From Amylostereum areolatum (lineage: Eukaryota > Basidiomycota > Agaricomycetes > Russulales > Stereaceae), in NCBI GenBank assembly GCA_012932865.1, contig SAXG01000001.1, positions 1,601,693 to 1,665,692 of the forward strand: DNA of 64,000 nt. The letters are read 5' to 3'. The notes below the pieces were generated by a model. That model saw only the letters and a program-made list of their open reading frames with translations, did no database searches and had not been told where the DNA came from. Shown here in pieces: positions 1 through 11,900 of this stretch. The translations under genes and the position numbers were made by a program. Position 1 is the stretch's first letter; the number at the start of each line of letters is the position of its first letter.

Positions 1-444
1 CGTCACGTGTACAAGGTCTGCGAACGAAGAGAGAAATGGAGCGATCCGTGACAATAGATTATGGAGCCCTTATATACATGTCAGAAGAGCCCCAAACAAG
101 GACAAATGAAGCCGGAGTAGAGTGGGTCACTCGGACTGCGCACGGACTGCGCACGGAGTACAAAGTGGGTCACAACCACAAGGCGAGGTAAGTATGACTC
201 CAAGGTCTAGACCATGACCGAGGGAGCCGAGAAGACCGGGAGGCCCAAAGGGCCAGACGCGAGGCGAAGGTGGCAAAGAATAACAACTATACTAAGTGTC
301 CGATGCGAGGTCCGATGGTAACGTTATGCTAAAAGTAAGGTCCGATGTATCTAATTAGGAGGCGTTCATGACATCCTGCCGCCACCCCCGCCAATCCTCC
401 TGCTGTTGCGACTGGCTCAGCGAATACCCATCCACGGTGGGTGG
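1..444. other. No recognisable gene
   Basis: This is the edge of the window. I see no credible coding exon on either strand and no repeat boundary. An 11-base motif (ggactgcgcac) occurs twice in succession near 136-157. It could be the 5' flank or an upstream exon/intron region of the hypothetical gene that follows. Confidence 0.3.
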
Positions 445-3400
445 TGAAGAGCAAGGAGTACGTCGAGCCGACCAATGAGGACACCAACATGCTGATCGAG
501 GTCCCCCAGCTGGTAAATGCGGGTCCACCGGGCAAGAGGACCGGCAAGGCGAAGGGCAAGGCGAAGACAGTGAAGACGGAGAAGGTGAAGGGGGAGAGGA
601 AGAGCAGGAGCAAGGCCGACAAGAAGCCGGCAGCCAACGAGCGAACGCTCGTGTTCCTCCTCCAGGCCGGCGAGTATGCCCGCCTAATACAGGCGATAAA
701 CAAGGAGGCGGACACCCTCGATGGGATGGAGGCCGCACAGCGGTGGTCTCCCCGACTCCCCAATGACGCGGAGTCGCGCCTGGAGGTGGAGAGGCTAGGG
801 CTGCACCCTGACCACCCCACCATGCCCTGGGTAAGTTGTCGTCGCCTCTTCGCTTCTTCGTGCTCACTTTGCTTCCAGGCTCGCTGCAACACCTGCATCA
901 CCGCAAACCGCACGTGCTTCATGGGCACAATCGCGAAGAGGAGGAACATCCTCTGCCACGGGTGCCGGTTCGCGAAGACCGGCTGCTCGTTCTCCAAGTT
1001 TATCAACCACCCGGTGCCATATGCACCTGACGCCTAGTTTGGTGAGTCTTGCCGTCCCTTTCCCCCTCGCCATCACTGAGTTCCACTCAGCACCTGATGT
1101 GCAGAGCCACCCTGTGCCGCCGCCTGTCCCTCTCCCCCTTATCCAGCACCTCCCCGCCCCCTGGTGGCCCATGCTGGCCATATATATGACGCCGCATCTG
1201 AGGTACGAGCTGGGTGTCTGGGATGACGCCGACTTGCAGTTGCCACCACCCGATGACAGCTCTGTCATCGCCAGTGAGTGCGGCAGCTCCACCATTTGTC
1301 GCATCAATGCAGGCGAGCACGCCGGTGCCCACCCCGTTCCCCACCACCCCCACCCCGTCCTTCCACCTGTCTCCCACCCGGCCACCCCCCAGTCCGTGAT
1401 GAAGAAACAGGCACAGCGAATGTCTATTGGCGAGCAACCGCTCACCGGTCCATCCTTAGTGGCACCCCCGGCGCGCAAGGTCTACATCGTCCTGGACCTG
1501 GCCCCCAAGTCGGTCACCCCCTTCGAGATTGATGAGATGGCCAACGATCTCGGCGACATGTCGGTCACTGAGATTGACCCACCCTCCGCCGCCCTGCCCG
1601 CCGCCGCCCAACCCGCCTCCGCCCAACTTGCCGCCGCCTAACCAGTCGCCGTGGCCCCGATGGACGTGGACAATGAAGAGGGAACCCCCCATCCTGGCGG
1701 CCAAAGGGCTGCCTTGCGGAAGGAGAAGTTGCGCGAGCGACAGACTCCAGCCGTCTTCCAACCTCGGGCCCCGATGCGTGCATCCCCCCTCCTTACCCTT
1801 GTTGCACTGATCAAACCTTTTTCCTCAGCATTGCCCCAGCCCTTCCATGGCTCGCCCCTCCCCCCCACCACCTCTGTGACGAGTGGCGCTTGCAACTGCG
1901 AAGAGCATGGCAACCAGTGAACCTTCGCCAACTTCAAGTGGTTGCTCGACCTGCGGTTGGAGATCGAGAGGCTGCATGCGGACGCTGCCCACCAGAAGGC
2001 AATGTGGGAGATCGGGGGGGTATGCACGGCACTGGACGGTATCGTCCCCGCCCTCATCGCCGCCCTCGACAAGGGCGGGCTCCTCCCTATGCCGAGTCGT
2101 GGCCCCATCGGCAAGCTTGCCCGTGAGATGGCAAAGATGACCGCCCACATGGGCGGCATCTCGCAGCGGATGATGAACATGGAGACCTGGGTCTACGAGA
2201 CCCTCCCCCTCCCCCTCCCCAGCCAAATGGGGGCCTTCCCCTTCGGCATGGAGCCGCAGCAACGGCGAGTTTCAACCCCTCCCTCGCCGCCCCGCCCATG
2301 CCCCTCCAGTCCCTTGGCCCCCGCATGCCCCGCACTCGCCGTGGCTTGGTGGCATCTCAGTTGGCACTCCCTGGCCCCTCGCAGGCTCGGGTGTTGTCAT
2401 TGCGTCCCCGGGACATGTTCATGGGTCTCGGCGAGGCAGTCAACACTGAGGCGATCCAGCAGATTGTGCTGGAGCTGCAAGATTGGGTGAGCTCATCGGG
2501 GCTTCACTGGCCAGACTTTGTCCAAGGCCTTGGCACCCCATCCGCCGCCAGCGAACAGACGGTGTACGGCCCTAGGGCAATGCCCTCTCCCTCCAGACGC
2601 GCAACAGCCAGCAAGGCCCCCCGGATCAGCGCCATCTTAGCGTCGAGGTTGCACGTGCGGGTGGAGTCTCCCGGCGTCTTGCCGACCCTCACCTCGCCAT
2701 CTCCTGCTGTTGCCTCCACTCTCCCCGTTGTTGCCCTCGCTCTCCCCACTGTCGCCCCTGCTCCCCCTGCCGTCGCCCCCGCTCTCCCCGCTGTCGCCCC
2801 CCACTCTCCCCGCCGCTCCCCCTGCTGTCACCCCCATCACTCCCGCCATTGCCACTGTGTTGCCCCGCGGGTCCCCTGCCATCGCTCCGACGTCTCCCTC
2901 CCTTGTCCTAGCCCCCACCGCCTCCCTGAGTCCCACCAGCCCCGAGCCGTCTCCTGCCCCCGCTCCAACACGGTGTCCCTCCCCACCCTCCTTGCCAACA
3001 CCAGATTCCAAGCCTGCCACATTGCCCCTCGCCAGTGACCTCATTAGCGATGGCGACATCGCCATGGAGGACATGGAGCAGCGAGTAGAGGAAGAGGAGA
3101 TGGTGCTGGACTCTGACGCCAATTGCAAAGTCAAGGACGGTGTCACCGTTGCCGGTGTGCCTGCCTGTGAGCCCTCGACCACCATGGACATGTTCCGAGG
3201 GCCCTCCCCCGCTCCTCTTGCCTTGCCTTGCCTTGCCACCTTGCCTCGCTTCTCTGCCGCCTCTGCCCTGCCCACCGCCCCTGCACTGCCCACCGCCCCT
3301 GCCCTCCCCACTGCCCCTGCCCTCTGCGCCGCCCCTGCCGTCCCCACGGACGGTGGTCCCATAGCAGGGTCTTCCCGCAGTGTGCGCGTAGGAGAGCATG

Positions 3401-4053
3401 CTTGGTGCTGTGGTCCCTGGGCCACAGGCCGTGTGGTCCCCCTCGCACCTGGCAACATCAACACCGAGCAGCCCAGGCACTCCCCGCAGACTGCCCACAT
3501 CACCGTGCTAACCCCCTCCCTGCCCTGGTCTCCCATCTTGGCCGCAGCTCGAGATGCCACCCAGGCTGTCAAGCTCGGCACCTTCGATGAGGTGTGCGCT
3601 ACGTGGGACAAGTGCAAGGACACGGGCCCCAGCGACAATCTCATTGCCCTCGACACCGAAGCAGATGCCGCCATGGCACGCTACAGGGCTGCTCAGCTTG
3701 CCATGTGCGAGCTGAGTCAGGAGCACGCTGACCACAAGGACGCCAAGCTGCAAGAGCCGGCAGCCCTCCTACCAGTTGAGGAGGGCAAGAAAGAGGCCGA
3801 GAAAGAGGCCGAGGAGGGAAAAGTGGTGGAGAGCGCGGCATCGCTCAAGCACAAGTCCGCATTCGCTGGAGGCCCTCCCCCTAAGTCTGTCCACACCACC
3901 GCCACCGCCAACACCACCAGCCGGCATACTCGCAGTATGTCGGAGGCTCCGGCCAGTGGCTCGGCGGCTCGCGCTACGTCTGCCAAGCTGGCGAGCAGTG
4001 GTGGGCCCTCGAGGTTGACCACCAAGCCGGCGAGCAAGGGCGGTAAGCGGTGA
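445..4053 (+). CDS. Hypothetical multi-exon protein: cysteine cluster, proline-rich middle, basic tail
   Basis: I do not recognise this gene. An exon at about 445-830 ends at a good donor (gtaagt at 831), followed by a 48-bp intron and an acceptor ending at 878. The next exon encodes a cysteine cluster, C-x2-C then C-x2-C about 20 residues later (RCNTC ... CHGCRF, ending GCSF). It could bind zinc. It is followed by an in-frame TAG at 1035-1037, just before another donor-like gtgagt at 1042, so a CAG to TAG change is possible. Later coding-like stretches are 1084-1641, 1942-2280 (helical), 2390-2700, a very proline/alanine-rich repeat segment at 2700-3360, and a final exon to 4053 with a Glu/Lys coiled-coil-like run near 3780-3830 and a Ser/Thr/Lys-rich basic end. 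Exon joins beyond the first intron are not resolved, and this may be two genes or a decayed one. The first coding exon may start upstream, because no good ATG is present at 445. Confidence 0.4.
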
Positions 4054-4189
4054 GTAGTGGGCACGCACAGGATCAGTGTCGGCGAGGGGGTCCATTTGTA
4101 TTTTTTGGGGTCGTAGCTTGTACTATATTTTCTTTTCTTAGTTACATGGTTTTCTTGGGGACTGTAAATTGTATCTTGGTTTAGTTGTG

Positions 4190-4735
4190 ATAACACATAT
4201 TTTCTTGAAACTCAGGGTGTGAATCCAAAGTGAAAGCATCAAGTCATCTCTGCACCATTGATGGTGACTCTCGCCGGTCGGTTTCACCAGTAAGTCTCAC
4301 CGGTGACAGTTTCACTGGTTACCCTCGCCAGGTAGTCTCGCCGGTGGGGTGCAGGATGGACTTGTCGGCAGTGAAGCTTATCGGCGAGCCTCACCCGTCC
4401 CACTCAGGGGTCACAGTTTGTCATGTATGGTATACGGTGTCGTGAAGATCAGTGAGGTGGTGATTTGGAAACGTCGGATGCAGACGGGGTAGAATAAATA
4501 TATTTTCCTGAGACTCAAGGGCTGAATCAGTCCCGCCGGTCAGCTTCCCCGGTTACTCTCGCTGGTAGATCTCGCCCGTGAATCTTGCCGGTGGCTAGGA
4601 GGGGTTGAAGCTTGTCGGCGAGCCTTGCTGGTCCAAGTCAGCGGTCAGTTTTTCATACATGGTGTAAGGCTTCAAGAAGATCAGCGAGCTGGTGATTTGG
4701 AAATGTCGGATACAGTTGGGGTAGGGGAGGTATGG
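4190..4735. repeat. Diverged tandem duplication, unit about 300 bp
   Basis: The stretch 4190-4488 is repeated by 4493-4735. Both copies begin with a tatttt-c-tgaaactca-like segment, continue through runs of tcgccggt and tcaccggt, share gaagct-atcggcgagcct, and end with gtgatttggaaa-gtcgga. Within each copy the short motif ctcgccggt and its variants recur, giving local palindromes around accggt. No protein-coding signal is visible. This could be a degenerate minisatellite or the tail of an unrecognised element. Confidence 0.55.
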
Positions 4736-4833
4736 GCGTGATGTAACCCCTGCATGTGTTGGAATGGGGAGGTATGAAGGTACACACAACTGAGTCTATG
4801 TATATACATAGTTGTTTTACACCACATTATCTA

Positions 4834-4930
4834 GTGAGCAGGGCGGGGGGATGAGCAGGGCGGGCAGTGAGCAGGGAGGGCAGTGAGTAGGGCGGGCGGT
4901 GAGCAGGATGGTGAGCAGGGCGGTGAGAAC
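4834..4930. repeat. Minisatellite of gtgagcagggcgg units
   Basis: About seven imperfect copies of a 12-14 base unit (gtgagcagggcgg) follow one another. They vary by small indels and transitions. No open frame is supported. Confidence 0.75.
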
Positions 4931-4950
4931 CCCTGCAGGAGGGTAGGACA

Positions 4951-6302
4951 GGGATCATTGTCGGCCGACCCCAGGGGCCTACCACTGTTGTCAGAGTATG
5001 ACACGAGTTAATCCGCGGATTTTTTTGACAGGTACCTGTGGTCTCAAAATCAATACCTCAATTCTTACAAGTATCAGGCACGCAGGTACCTGTACCCACG
5101 GGTTGGAAACCTGTGGGTGTGCCTGGAGGGTACCCAAACAGGTACCCACAGGTATCACAGCTCATGTCCACCTTGGTCACTTTAAATGGTCATATAGGTA
5201 ACAAATATGTTAGTTGGATAGGTTATCAAGGGTATAGTAGACCATAGAGGTGGTGGAAGATGCATTCTGTAGAGTTTAGGAGGGTAGAAGCTCGTTAAAA
5301 GAGTAAAAATGATGGCTCAGGCATCAATTTTAGGCCCACAGGTTTCTCACAGGTACCTTTGCAGGTTACCTGTTGTCTCAGAATCAATACCTCAATCCTT
5401 ATAGGTATCAGGCACACAGGTATCTATATCCGCAGGTTGGATACCTGCGGGTGTTCCTGAAGTAGAGCTCTTCACGAGTGCACTCCTACAGGTACCTGCA
5501 ACCTTGAGACAGGTGCCTGTGGCTTCAGATCTTATACTCCCACTCTCACGAGTATCAGGCACACAGGTACCTGTGGCACGGATACTCCCACTCGCGGATA
5601 CACAGGTATGACAAGTACCTGTTGTTCCTAGAAAATATGATACAAGCAGCAGTAGTGGCCTTCTTAGACTCATCTTAGAAGCTCTGTTAGGCATATTGAC
5701 ACTCCATCTTTAAGGCAAGGATAATGCTAGTAACATTTAAGTACAGATAAACATGTATCAGAGTATGATACAGCATACCACACAAGGCTTTCAGCTATAT
5801 ATGTGAGAGGAGGAGAGGAAATAGATGAGAAAGGGGCCACAATAGAAACAACAGTACATAAGGATCTGCAAAAAGAGAATGCTTATATCAATCCAACATC
5901 TATTATCTGTAATTATATCAAGATCAACCCTGCCAAAGTACTTGACAGGTATTTGACAGGTACTTGCACAGGTAACCTGTGAGCTCAAAAGTCATACCTG
6001 TACTCTCACGAGTATCAGGCACACGAGTATTTGTATCCACGGATAGCAATACCCACAGATGTGCCTTACAGGTACTCATACAGGTACCCATACAGGTACT
6101 CACGAGCATAGCCACTCGTGAAGAGCTCTATCCTGAAGGGTACCCAAACAAGTACCCACAGGTATAGCAACTCGTGTCATGCTCTGGCTGTCGTAACAGC
6201 CAGAGGGGGCGTCAGCCCACGTCCTATAGGGCTAGGATTATCGTTGGCCAACCCCGGGTGCCCCCCGCTCTCGTAACGGCCATAGGCGGTGTCGGCCCAT
6301 GT
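4951..6302. repeat. Two ~70-bp tandem units, the first split by the hAT-like element
   Basis: Joining 4951-4991 to 6195-6235 gives a sequence of the form gga-t-atcgttggcc-accc...cgtaac-gcc...cccatgtcc. The stretch 6236-6302 has the same order of motifs (ggattatcgttggccaac, then ctctcgtaacggccat, then gtcggcccatgtccg). The 4992-6186 element therefore landed inside one copy of a tandem repeat. The remaining repeat is GC-rich and non-coding, and it abuts the truncated end of the gypsy gag fragment. Confidence 0.5.
4992..6186. mobile_element. Non-autonomous hAT-like element (MITE), about 1.2 kb
   Basis: The ends are inverted repeats of 18 bp with one mismatch: the left reads cagagtatgacacgagtt and the right is its complement with one T/C difference. 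The flanking 8 bases (4984-4991 actgttgt, 6187-6194 gctgtcgt) match at six of eight positions, and both mismatches are CpG versus CpA/TpG, so this reads as a decayed 8-bp target duplication. CAG-G ends and 8-bp duplications are typical of hAT elements. No transposase is encoded. The interior is dense in GGTACC-based motifs (acaggtacctg, gggtacccaaacaggtaccc) in three blocks near 5030-5170, 5345-5620 and 5940-6165. These could be subterminal transposase-binding repeats. Assignment to hAT rather than another 8-bp-TSD family is inference. Confidence 0.65.
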
Positions 6303-6384
6303 CCGCTCGCCCGTGACGATCGGTGAATCCGCGCGTCCACTCACCGTGTACGACGGAATACAGTGAGGGCAATGTGTGACATCC

Positions 6385-7600
6385 TTGTTAACACAAAGGA
6401 ACATACGGAGTTCTAGGGCAAATCAAAGGGTGTCGTGTCTGTCACCCTTGAAGGGCTTCAGCTTGGGGCTGAGCTCTTGCTTGGAGGTGGTCAAGGGTTT
6501 GGTTTCTTGGTCAGACATTTTGTCAGAGGGGAGGGCAGTGTCAAGGGATCAGGTGAAGGCTTCTTCTTGTTGGCTTTGGAGTTCCTTGCGATGTTCTTCA
6601 GCTTCGTTGAGCTCGATTTGAACTTCATGTGCAACTTAGAACTCGAGGGGTGTAATGAGTTCCTGGTTGTGTCTCTAAAACCAGAGATCCTGAACAGGGT
6701 TTGCACTAGAGGGTTGCCACTCAACTACTGTGCGCCCTGGTATTCCTTGCCGGTTTCGTTGATACGTGTACCACTTCTTGGTGACGCTGTCGAACTTGAA
6801 TCCCCTGGGGGGGGGAGAGGACAGTGGATCGGCGGGGCGGTGGGGAAGAGGATGCGGGTGGGTCGAGGAAGGCGGTAAGGACGTCGGTTGCAAGATCAAA
6901 GTCTTCGTCTGTGAGATAGTCGCCTCCTTGAAAGTACCAGTCTTGTCTGCTTTCTTCGGGAGGGTTGTGGGCCCAATGTACTGGTCTCTTGGTGTCTAGA
7001 GAGGTGAGGACGGAGTACTTGTATGGACAATAGTTGCGGAAGATACGCGGGGGTGGGGGGACGGGTGAAGATTTGGGAAGCGATGGTTCTAGAAGAAGTC
7101 GTCTGCGACGGGGCGACGACCGAGGAGTTTCTGGGTGAGGTAGCCGGCTTTTACTGCCTGGCGGATCTTGTGTTCGTGGTGGCGGCAACAAAGGGTCTTA
7201 CCCTTGATGGTGGGACGGAGAACTGGTGGCGGGGTAGATTTAGGGGTCCAGCGATTAAACTGGGAGACGGAGGTGAAGCTTGTCTGGAGGATCAGGTTGG
7301 GAGCGTTCTGGATGAGGTAGGTGTGGTAGGTGGGGGTGTGGAGGGTGAACTCGAGGCGTTTGAGATCTACATTGATACATGTAGTGATCTGGGTGTAAAG
7401 GGCGAGGATGACCGTACTGTGATCCTTATGTCACCTCCACTCGAAGATGCGGAAGTTGAGGCCGTGTGCAGTCCACGGGTCCTTCTTGCAGAGGTTCTGG
7501 ATGGGAGCGAGGCAGTTGACAGTGACAGCGTTGGACCAAGGGAGGATATCCCGGTTATTACCCGGGGTTACAAGTCCATGATAGGGTCAAAATATAATAA
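6385..7600 (-). pseudogene. Degenerate Ty3/gypsy gag fragment
   Basis: Read on the minus strand from about 7600 downwards, several open pieces fall in changing frames. One ends near 7100, one covers 7191-6721 (with a cysteine/tyrosine-rich stretch, then acidic and proline-rich sequence), and one covers 6899-6675. A short piece starts at a Met near 6520 and contains KLKPFKGDRHD. This resembles the P-F-x-G-D/E-R segment that opens the gag retrotransposon domain of fungal gypsy elements. An in-frame stop follows this motif almost at once, and the homology is lost near 6385 at the tandem repeat. Frameshifts and stops make it non-functional. Family assignment rests mainly on that motif and is moderate. 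Confidence 0.4.
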
Positions 7601-7610
7601 AAATGATTGA

Positions 7611-8083
7611 ATAAGAGGTTAGCTAACTGTGATACAGCAAAAAGTGGGTGTAATACCAGCAAAATACAGCCCAGATAATGATAATACTACATTACTCTGC
7701 TAGAATACAAGCATGAATGGTGAAATTGGCAGTCATTGATACAGAATACAACACAGGCACTAGGAATACCATCTAGCACTGCTATAATATGACCGGAATA
7801 CTTCCAGACCTGCTATAATACATTCTATCACAAAGGCAGGCTTGCAGTGACATGATTGTATTCTGATAGGGCTCCCTTGTATTATAATACTCAACAGCTG
7901 CTCATAACACTACATGTGTACTACAATAATAGCACTAGATATTACAATAGTATCTGGTACAGTTGTGGAAACCTGTTCTTCCTGTGTCTGTTAAGTATGG
8001 GAGCTATCCAGCTCACTATTAAATAGACAACTCCATTTTCCCGACTCGCATTTGACATCACCATAATGCTGTGGAACACGTTT
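7611..8083. other. AT-rich stretch without genes, left flank of the KDZ insertion
   Basis: This AT-rich region has many tataata, ataatac and gtattac motifs and no open frame of note on either strand. It contrasts in composition with the GC-rich transposon beside it. It shows no copia coding sequence, so the copia on the far side of the KDZ element does not visibly continue here. Confidence 0.5.
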
Positions 8084-8091
8084 CTCACACT
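8084..8091. repeat. Left target-site duplication of the KDZ transposon (CTCACACT)
   Basis: The eight bases ctcacact directly precede the left terminal inverted repeat. The identical eight bases follow the right one at 19767-19774. This fixes the insertion boundaries to the base. Confidence 0.93.
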
Positions 8092-8651
8092 CACCTGATC
8101 GCTACCATAATCAAATACAAGTCTTTCGGTAAGTGGGGCCGGTATCCCTCAAAGACTTGCTTTAGATTGGACTCACCTCAGCACCCCAGCGATGCTCCCA
8201 GCAATGGTCGGGCCCGGGAACGTCTCCAAGGCCGTACCCGACCATCAAGCCGGTGCCTAGGGCCCTCCCCGCCCGTCCCGTGCCCCCGCCCCACCTCCAA
8301 GCGCTTCCAAGCCCTCGGAGTCGGCCAGAACTACGTCCCGCCCTCATCATCGCTGTCTCCCGCCCCCACCCTCGCCGTCCCCCTCACTCCTCACCCTTCC
8401 CGTGCCCGCGCCCCCAACATGTATATACCAAATGAATCGTATTTTTCAGTAGATTACAGCTATGTACGTTATATAAGCGCACCACGCCGCGACAAGGCGG
8501 CGCTCACAGTTTGCTGCTGGCGGGGGGTTTGAGAGCCACGTGATGAGTTCGACTTGGAGGAAAAAAGCCCCCAAGTTGAAGAGATGACGCAATCGAGCCA
8601 GATCAGATCAAATCGGCCACATTCTTCGGGTCTTTCTCTCTGGTTCCTCAG
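8092..8651 (+). repeat. Left terminal inverted repeat of the KDZ element
   Basis: About 560 bp pair with the complement of 19207-19766. I count about 17 substitutions and no clear indel. About 16 of them are a CpG in one arm against TpG or CpA in the other, and the left arm carries about twice as many decayed CpGs as the right. The repeat is C-rich in its middle (8260-8420). It contains an inward-pointing TATA-like box. Confidence 0.93.
8470..8476 (+). promoter_or_regulatory. TATA-like box in the left TIR
   Basis: TATATAA followed by gcgc lies about 500 bases upstream of the transposase ATG and points into the element. The same box occurs on the minus strand in the right TIR, so each end could drive inward transcription. 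Promoter activity is inference. Confidence 0.4.
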
Positions 8652-8978
8652 CACTTTTTCACTATCTCTGATGGCCCGCCTACATTGTCGTACCTGTCGT
8701 CGGTGCCGTTGTACCTGTCGTCGTCGTCGTCGGGGACGGCGACGACGCGCCCTCCCCCCACCGCCTCCCTCTTCACCGCACATACACTATATTATACTGA
8801 CAGAATCGCCTCGGTGAGTAAACGAGTATTCTCCTCTCCTTATTGCTATTTGATTTATGTACGAGCAGTGGCCCGGGGCCCTTGTTGACCGTCTCGTTGC
8901 ATGTGACTGATCAACAGATGCGTCTTCGCGTCTCCCGGTCCCCCTTACTTGCAATAACCTCCCTCCTGCTCACTCACC

Positions 8979-11900
8979 ATGGCAAAAAACAAGTCAAGCG
9001 CGCTCTCGAGGAAGCTCAAGGCCAGCACACTCCCCTCGGTGGCATCGTTTGGTTCTCGATCGGTCGCAAAGAGCGTGATGCTCACCCAGACAGCAATGGC
9101 GGAGGAGAAGCGAGTAGCGGATGAGCAGGGTAGACTGGAACTGGCTGGTAAGTTAAACATCCTGTGCATCTCTTTCCAGCTCACTCTTATGTAGCTCTCA
9201 TTTCAACCCATCGCACGACCATCTTTGTTGAGTCGGCGATTGAGTCCGGTGCTAACCCGGATGACTTCGCATACGATCAACCAGACTTCCCTGCGCTCAG
9301 TGGACCCTACCCAGAGGACGACAACGACAGCGAGTGGGAAGATGACACCGAAGATATCGATGGTATCGACGCTCGTGGTGCATCCGGAGAGGACGGCTGG
9401 TTGAACGAAACCAGGGTGGAGGCGATTCTCCGGTGTGTTTAGTACATCGTCGTTCCATTTTTCCCCTCACACCGTGTAGGCTATTGGGGAGAAAACCACG
9501 TCGCAATAGAATGCCTCGGAACCACCGACTCGCCAACCGTCACGCTACAGATGCGGAGTGGATAGCCCTCGCTCCTCAACTCCTCAACGTGTTCTTGACC
9601 TGGCATTATGGCCCACCTGGCGATGCTTGTGCTGATGAGGCAAGCTCGTCTTTTTCGATATATGTCATTGGCCTTGAAGGTATGTCTCTCTCTCCTCTCA
9701 TGTGTGCATACTCATTTACCTGCATAGGTGCCGCCTCGCGCACCATCTCTCAGGGGCCAGGTGAATCCGTCGCCGTCGCACCCGCTCGACAAGGTGTCTT
9801 AGGCGGAACACCGTTCTTCCCGTCGCGTGTGTTCAGCCTGCCACTCCTCGAGTTCTATCACCGGCTTCGTCGTCGCCAGCCGGGCGTCGGGATCCAGGGC
9901 TTTGCGAAGACGCTGTGCGCCTTCCACAACGTGCGTCGTTCTGTGACTCGTACGAACGCTACGCTAACCTCCGATACATTAGATACCTTATGTCTCAACT
10001 ATCCAAGATAACCTTTCCGGCGCCTTCGATGTCTACCTCAGCATTCTGAAGGATCTCAAACAGAGAGAAGACGACGTCTTAGGACGCGACCGCCGCTGGT
10101 ACATCAAGTACGGCTGCCCATGCTGTGGGTTTGAAGTAAGTCAATAACTATAGCTTTGAACATGCTCGGCTCACTTCAAGTAGCAGCCCGACGATACAAA
10201 GCTGTTCCCTGCGCGGATGCACGCCATGGATGGCAACAACTCGCAAAAGCGACTTCGAGGCGCAGGAAGTACCATGGAGCGAACATTCAACAGCGACTAC
10301 TTCCTCGCGCGCGACCAGGTCGACCGTTTCGCAAACGAAGTCCATAGCAAGTCAACGGACGCCGCGGACGGAACCACCACCCGAAGAGGCAAAACAAAGA
10401 TTCCATGCACCGATAACTGGACAACGTCAAACGCCGGGGCAACAGGCAAGTCCGTAACCGAGGTCTTTGCACAGACAGGTCTCTTTGTCTGCATCTGTCG
10501 ACATGGCCTGTGCGAGTACGCTGTGGAGATGTACCAGAGCGGAGAGCTGTAAGTAATTGTCTCGCCTCCTCCTGCTAACGAACTGAGCATCCCTCACTAG
10601 AGCGAAATACTTCCTCGCTGTCCTCAATGAAATCATGGACAACTTGGGGCAAGATCAATCCGTCGGGTACGACATCGGCTGCTCAGCCGACGGCACTGTG
10701 GATAGGAGCTCCCTCGGCGAACGTGCAGCGGCCACAAACCTCCAAGTCCACGTCAACGCCTTCCATGGCTACCAACATAATCGACTCTGCCAGCTACAGT
10801 ATCATCCTCTGCTCCTGCCCGGCGTTGGTATGGAAGACTTTGAGGGCTGCGAGCGTATGTTCTTAAGTTCTAATCGTGTCGCTGCCCTCGTCCGCCACAC
10901 ATCGTATTACCACTGGATGCAATTCATCGACCTTCATCTCCAGCAGCAAGACGAGGATCGATACAGCGAGCTCAGTATGTATATTCCTCAACTTCACTTG
11001 GCTATGGCTTACTAACCGCACTTCTAGGTAACTTTGTATACAACAACTACCGCTCGGCGGTCAAGCTCCTCAAGGAATATACCGTCGAGCTGGAAGCGTT
11101 CTCAAGGGTCACCGGCTTCTCGGCAGCCGATTTCGAACACTGGCAGGAGGAGGAGGTTGCCTATCTCGTGTCGCTCAAAAGCGAGCCTCAGTACGACGTG
11201 CTTCGGGTTGATTACGTTCAAGCTTTGCAAGATCTTGATGCTGCAACGTGAGCTAGCATTCCGGTCTATGAGCCATGCTAAACTTTGGACATCTAGGATA
11301 GTCCACGAACAACTACTGTCTGCCTTTGAGGTCGTCACATACGACCAGTCATCCTTCTCGCAAGGCTCGACATCCTCCGCCAAACGTACCCCGAAGATGC
11401 GCGCTGCACAAACCGAGCGTGCCGCCGCTGCACGAAAGCTCAACATCGCCGTACGCGTCGCAGACAGTACAGAACGTGCGCTGGGCATTGCGGAACGGTG
11501 GACAAAAGCGTCTCCCGAGTACATCGAGACCGTGGAGTACATCCACCGTGGCACATTTATTTGTGCTGTTGAGGAGCTCCAAGGTCTCGTAGTGCAACGC
11601 CTATTAGAGCTGACCAAAGCCAATCTCTCCGAGACTGGTTCGCATCTCCCTTTCTACTCTATGTATTTTGAACTTATATTTGCTGCTAGGGTATAAACTC
11701 CGAAAGCATATTGCGGCAGCAATCACCAAGCGTTCAGCAGCCGTTCATGCATCGATGGAGCGATACAATCAACTCGCCCCCAAACAGTCTCCGCCTAGGC
11801 CACGTCTCGACTACAAGCAAGTGTGCGACATGGTCTGGCTAGGCGAGTTCGACCTTCTCAAGGAGTCGTGACAGGAGATCCTCAGCAAGGACTGGGCAAT

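Noticed and set aside
329..1006. Minus-strand 225-codon ORF overlapping the first hypothetical gene
   Set aside because: It lies opposite an exon with good splice signals and a cysteine cluster; its own sequence shows no motif.
5030..6165. Regularly recurring GGTACC motifs as a CRISPR-like array
   Set aside because: Spacing is irregular, motifs occur in both orientations and overlap, and the host is eukaryotic. TIRs and a decayed 8-bp duplication explain the block as a MITE.
7023..7610. Plus-strand 195-codon ORF
   Set aside because: Valine/glycine-rich with no domain. The opposite strand shows the gag-like segments, so this is taken as a shadow.
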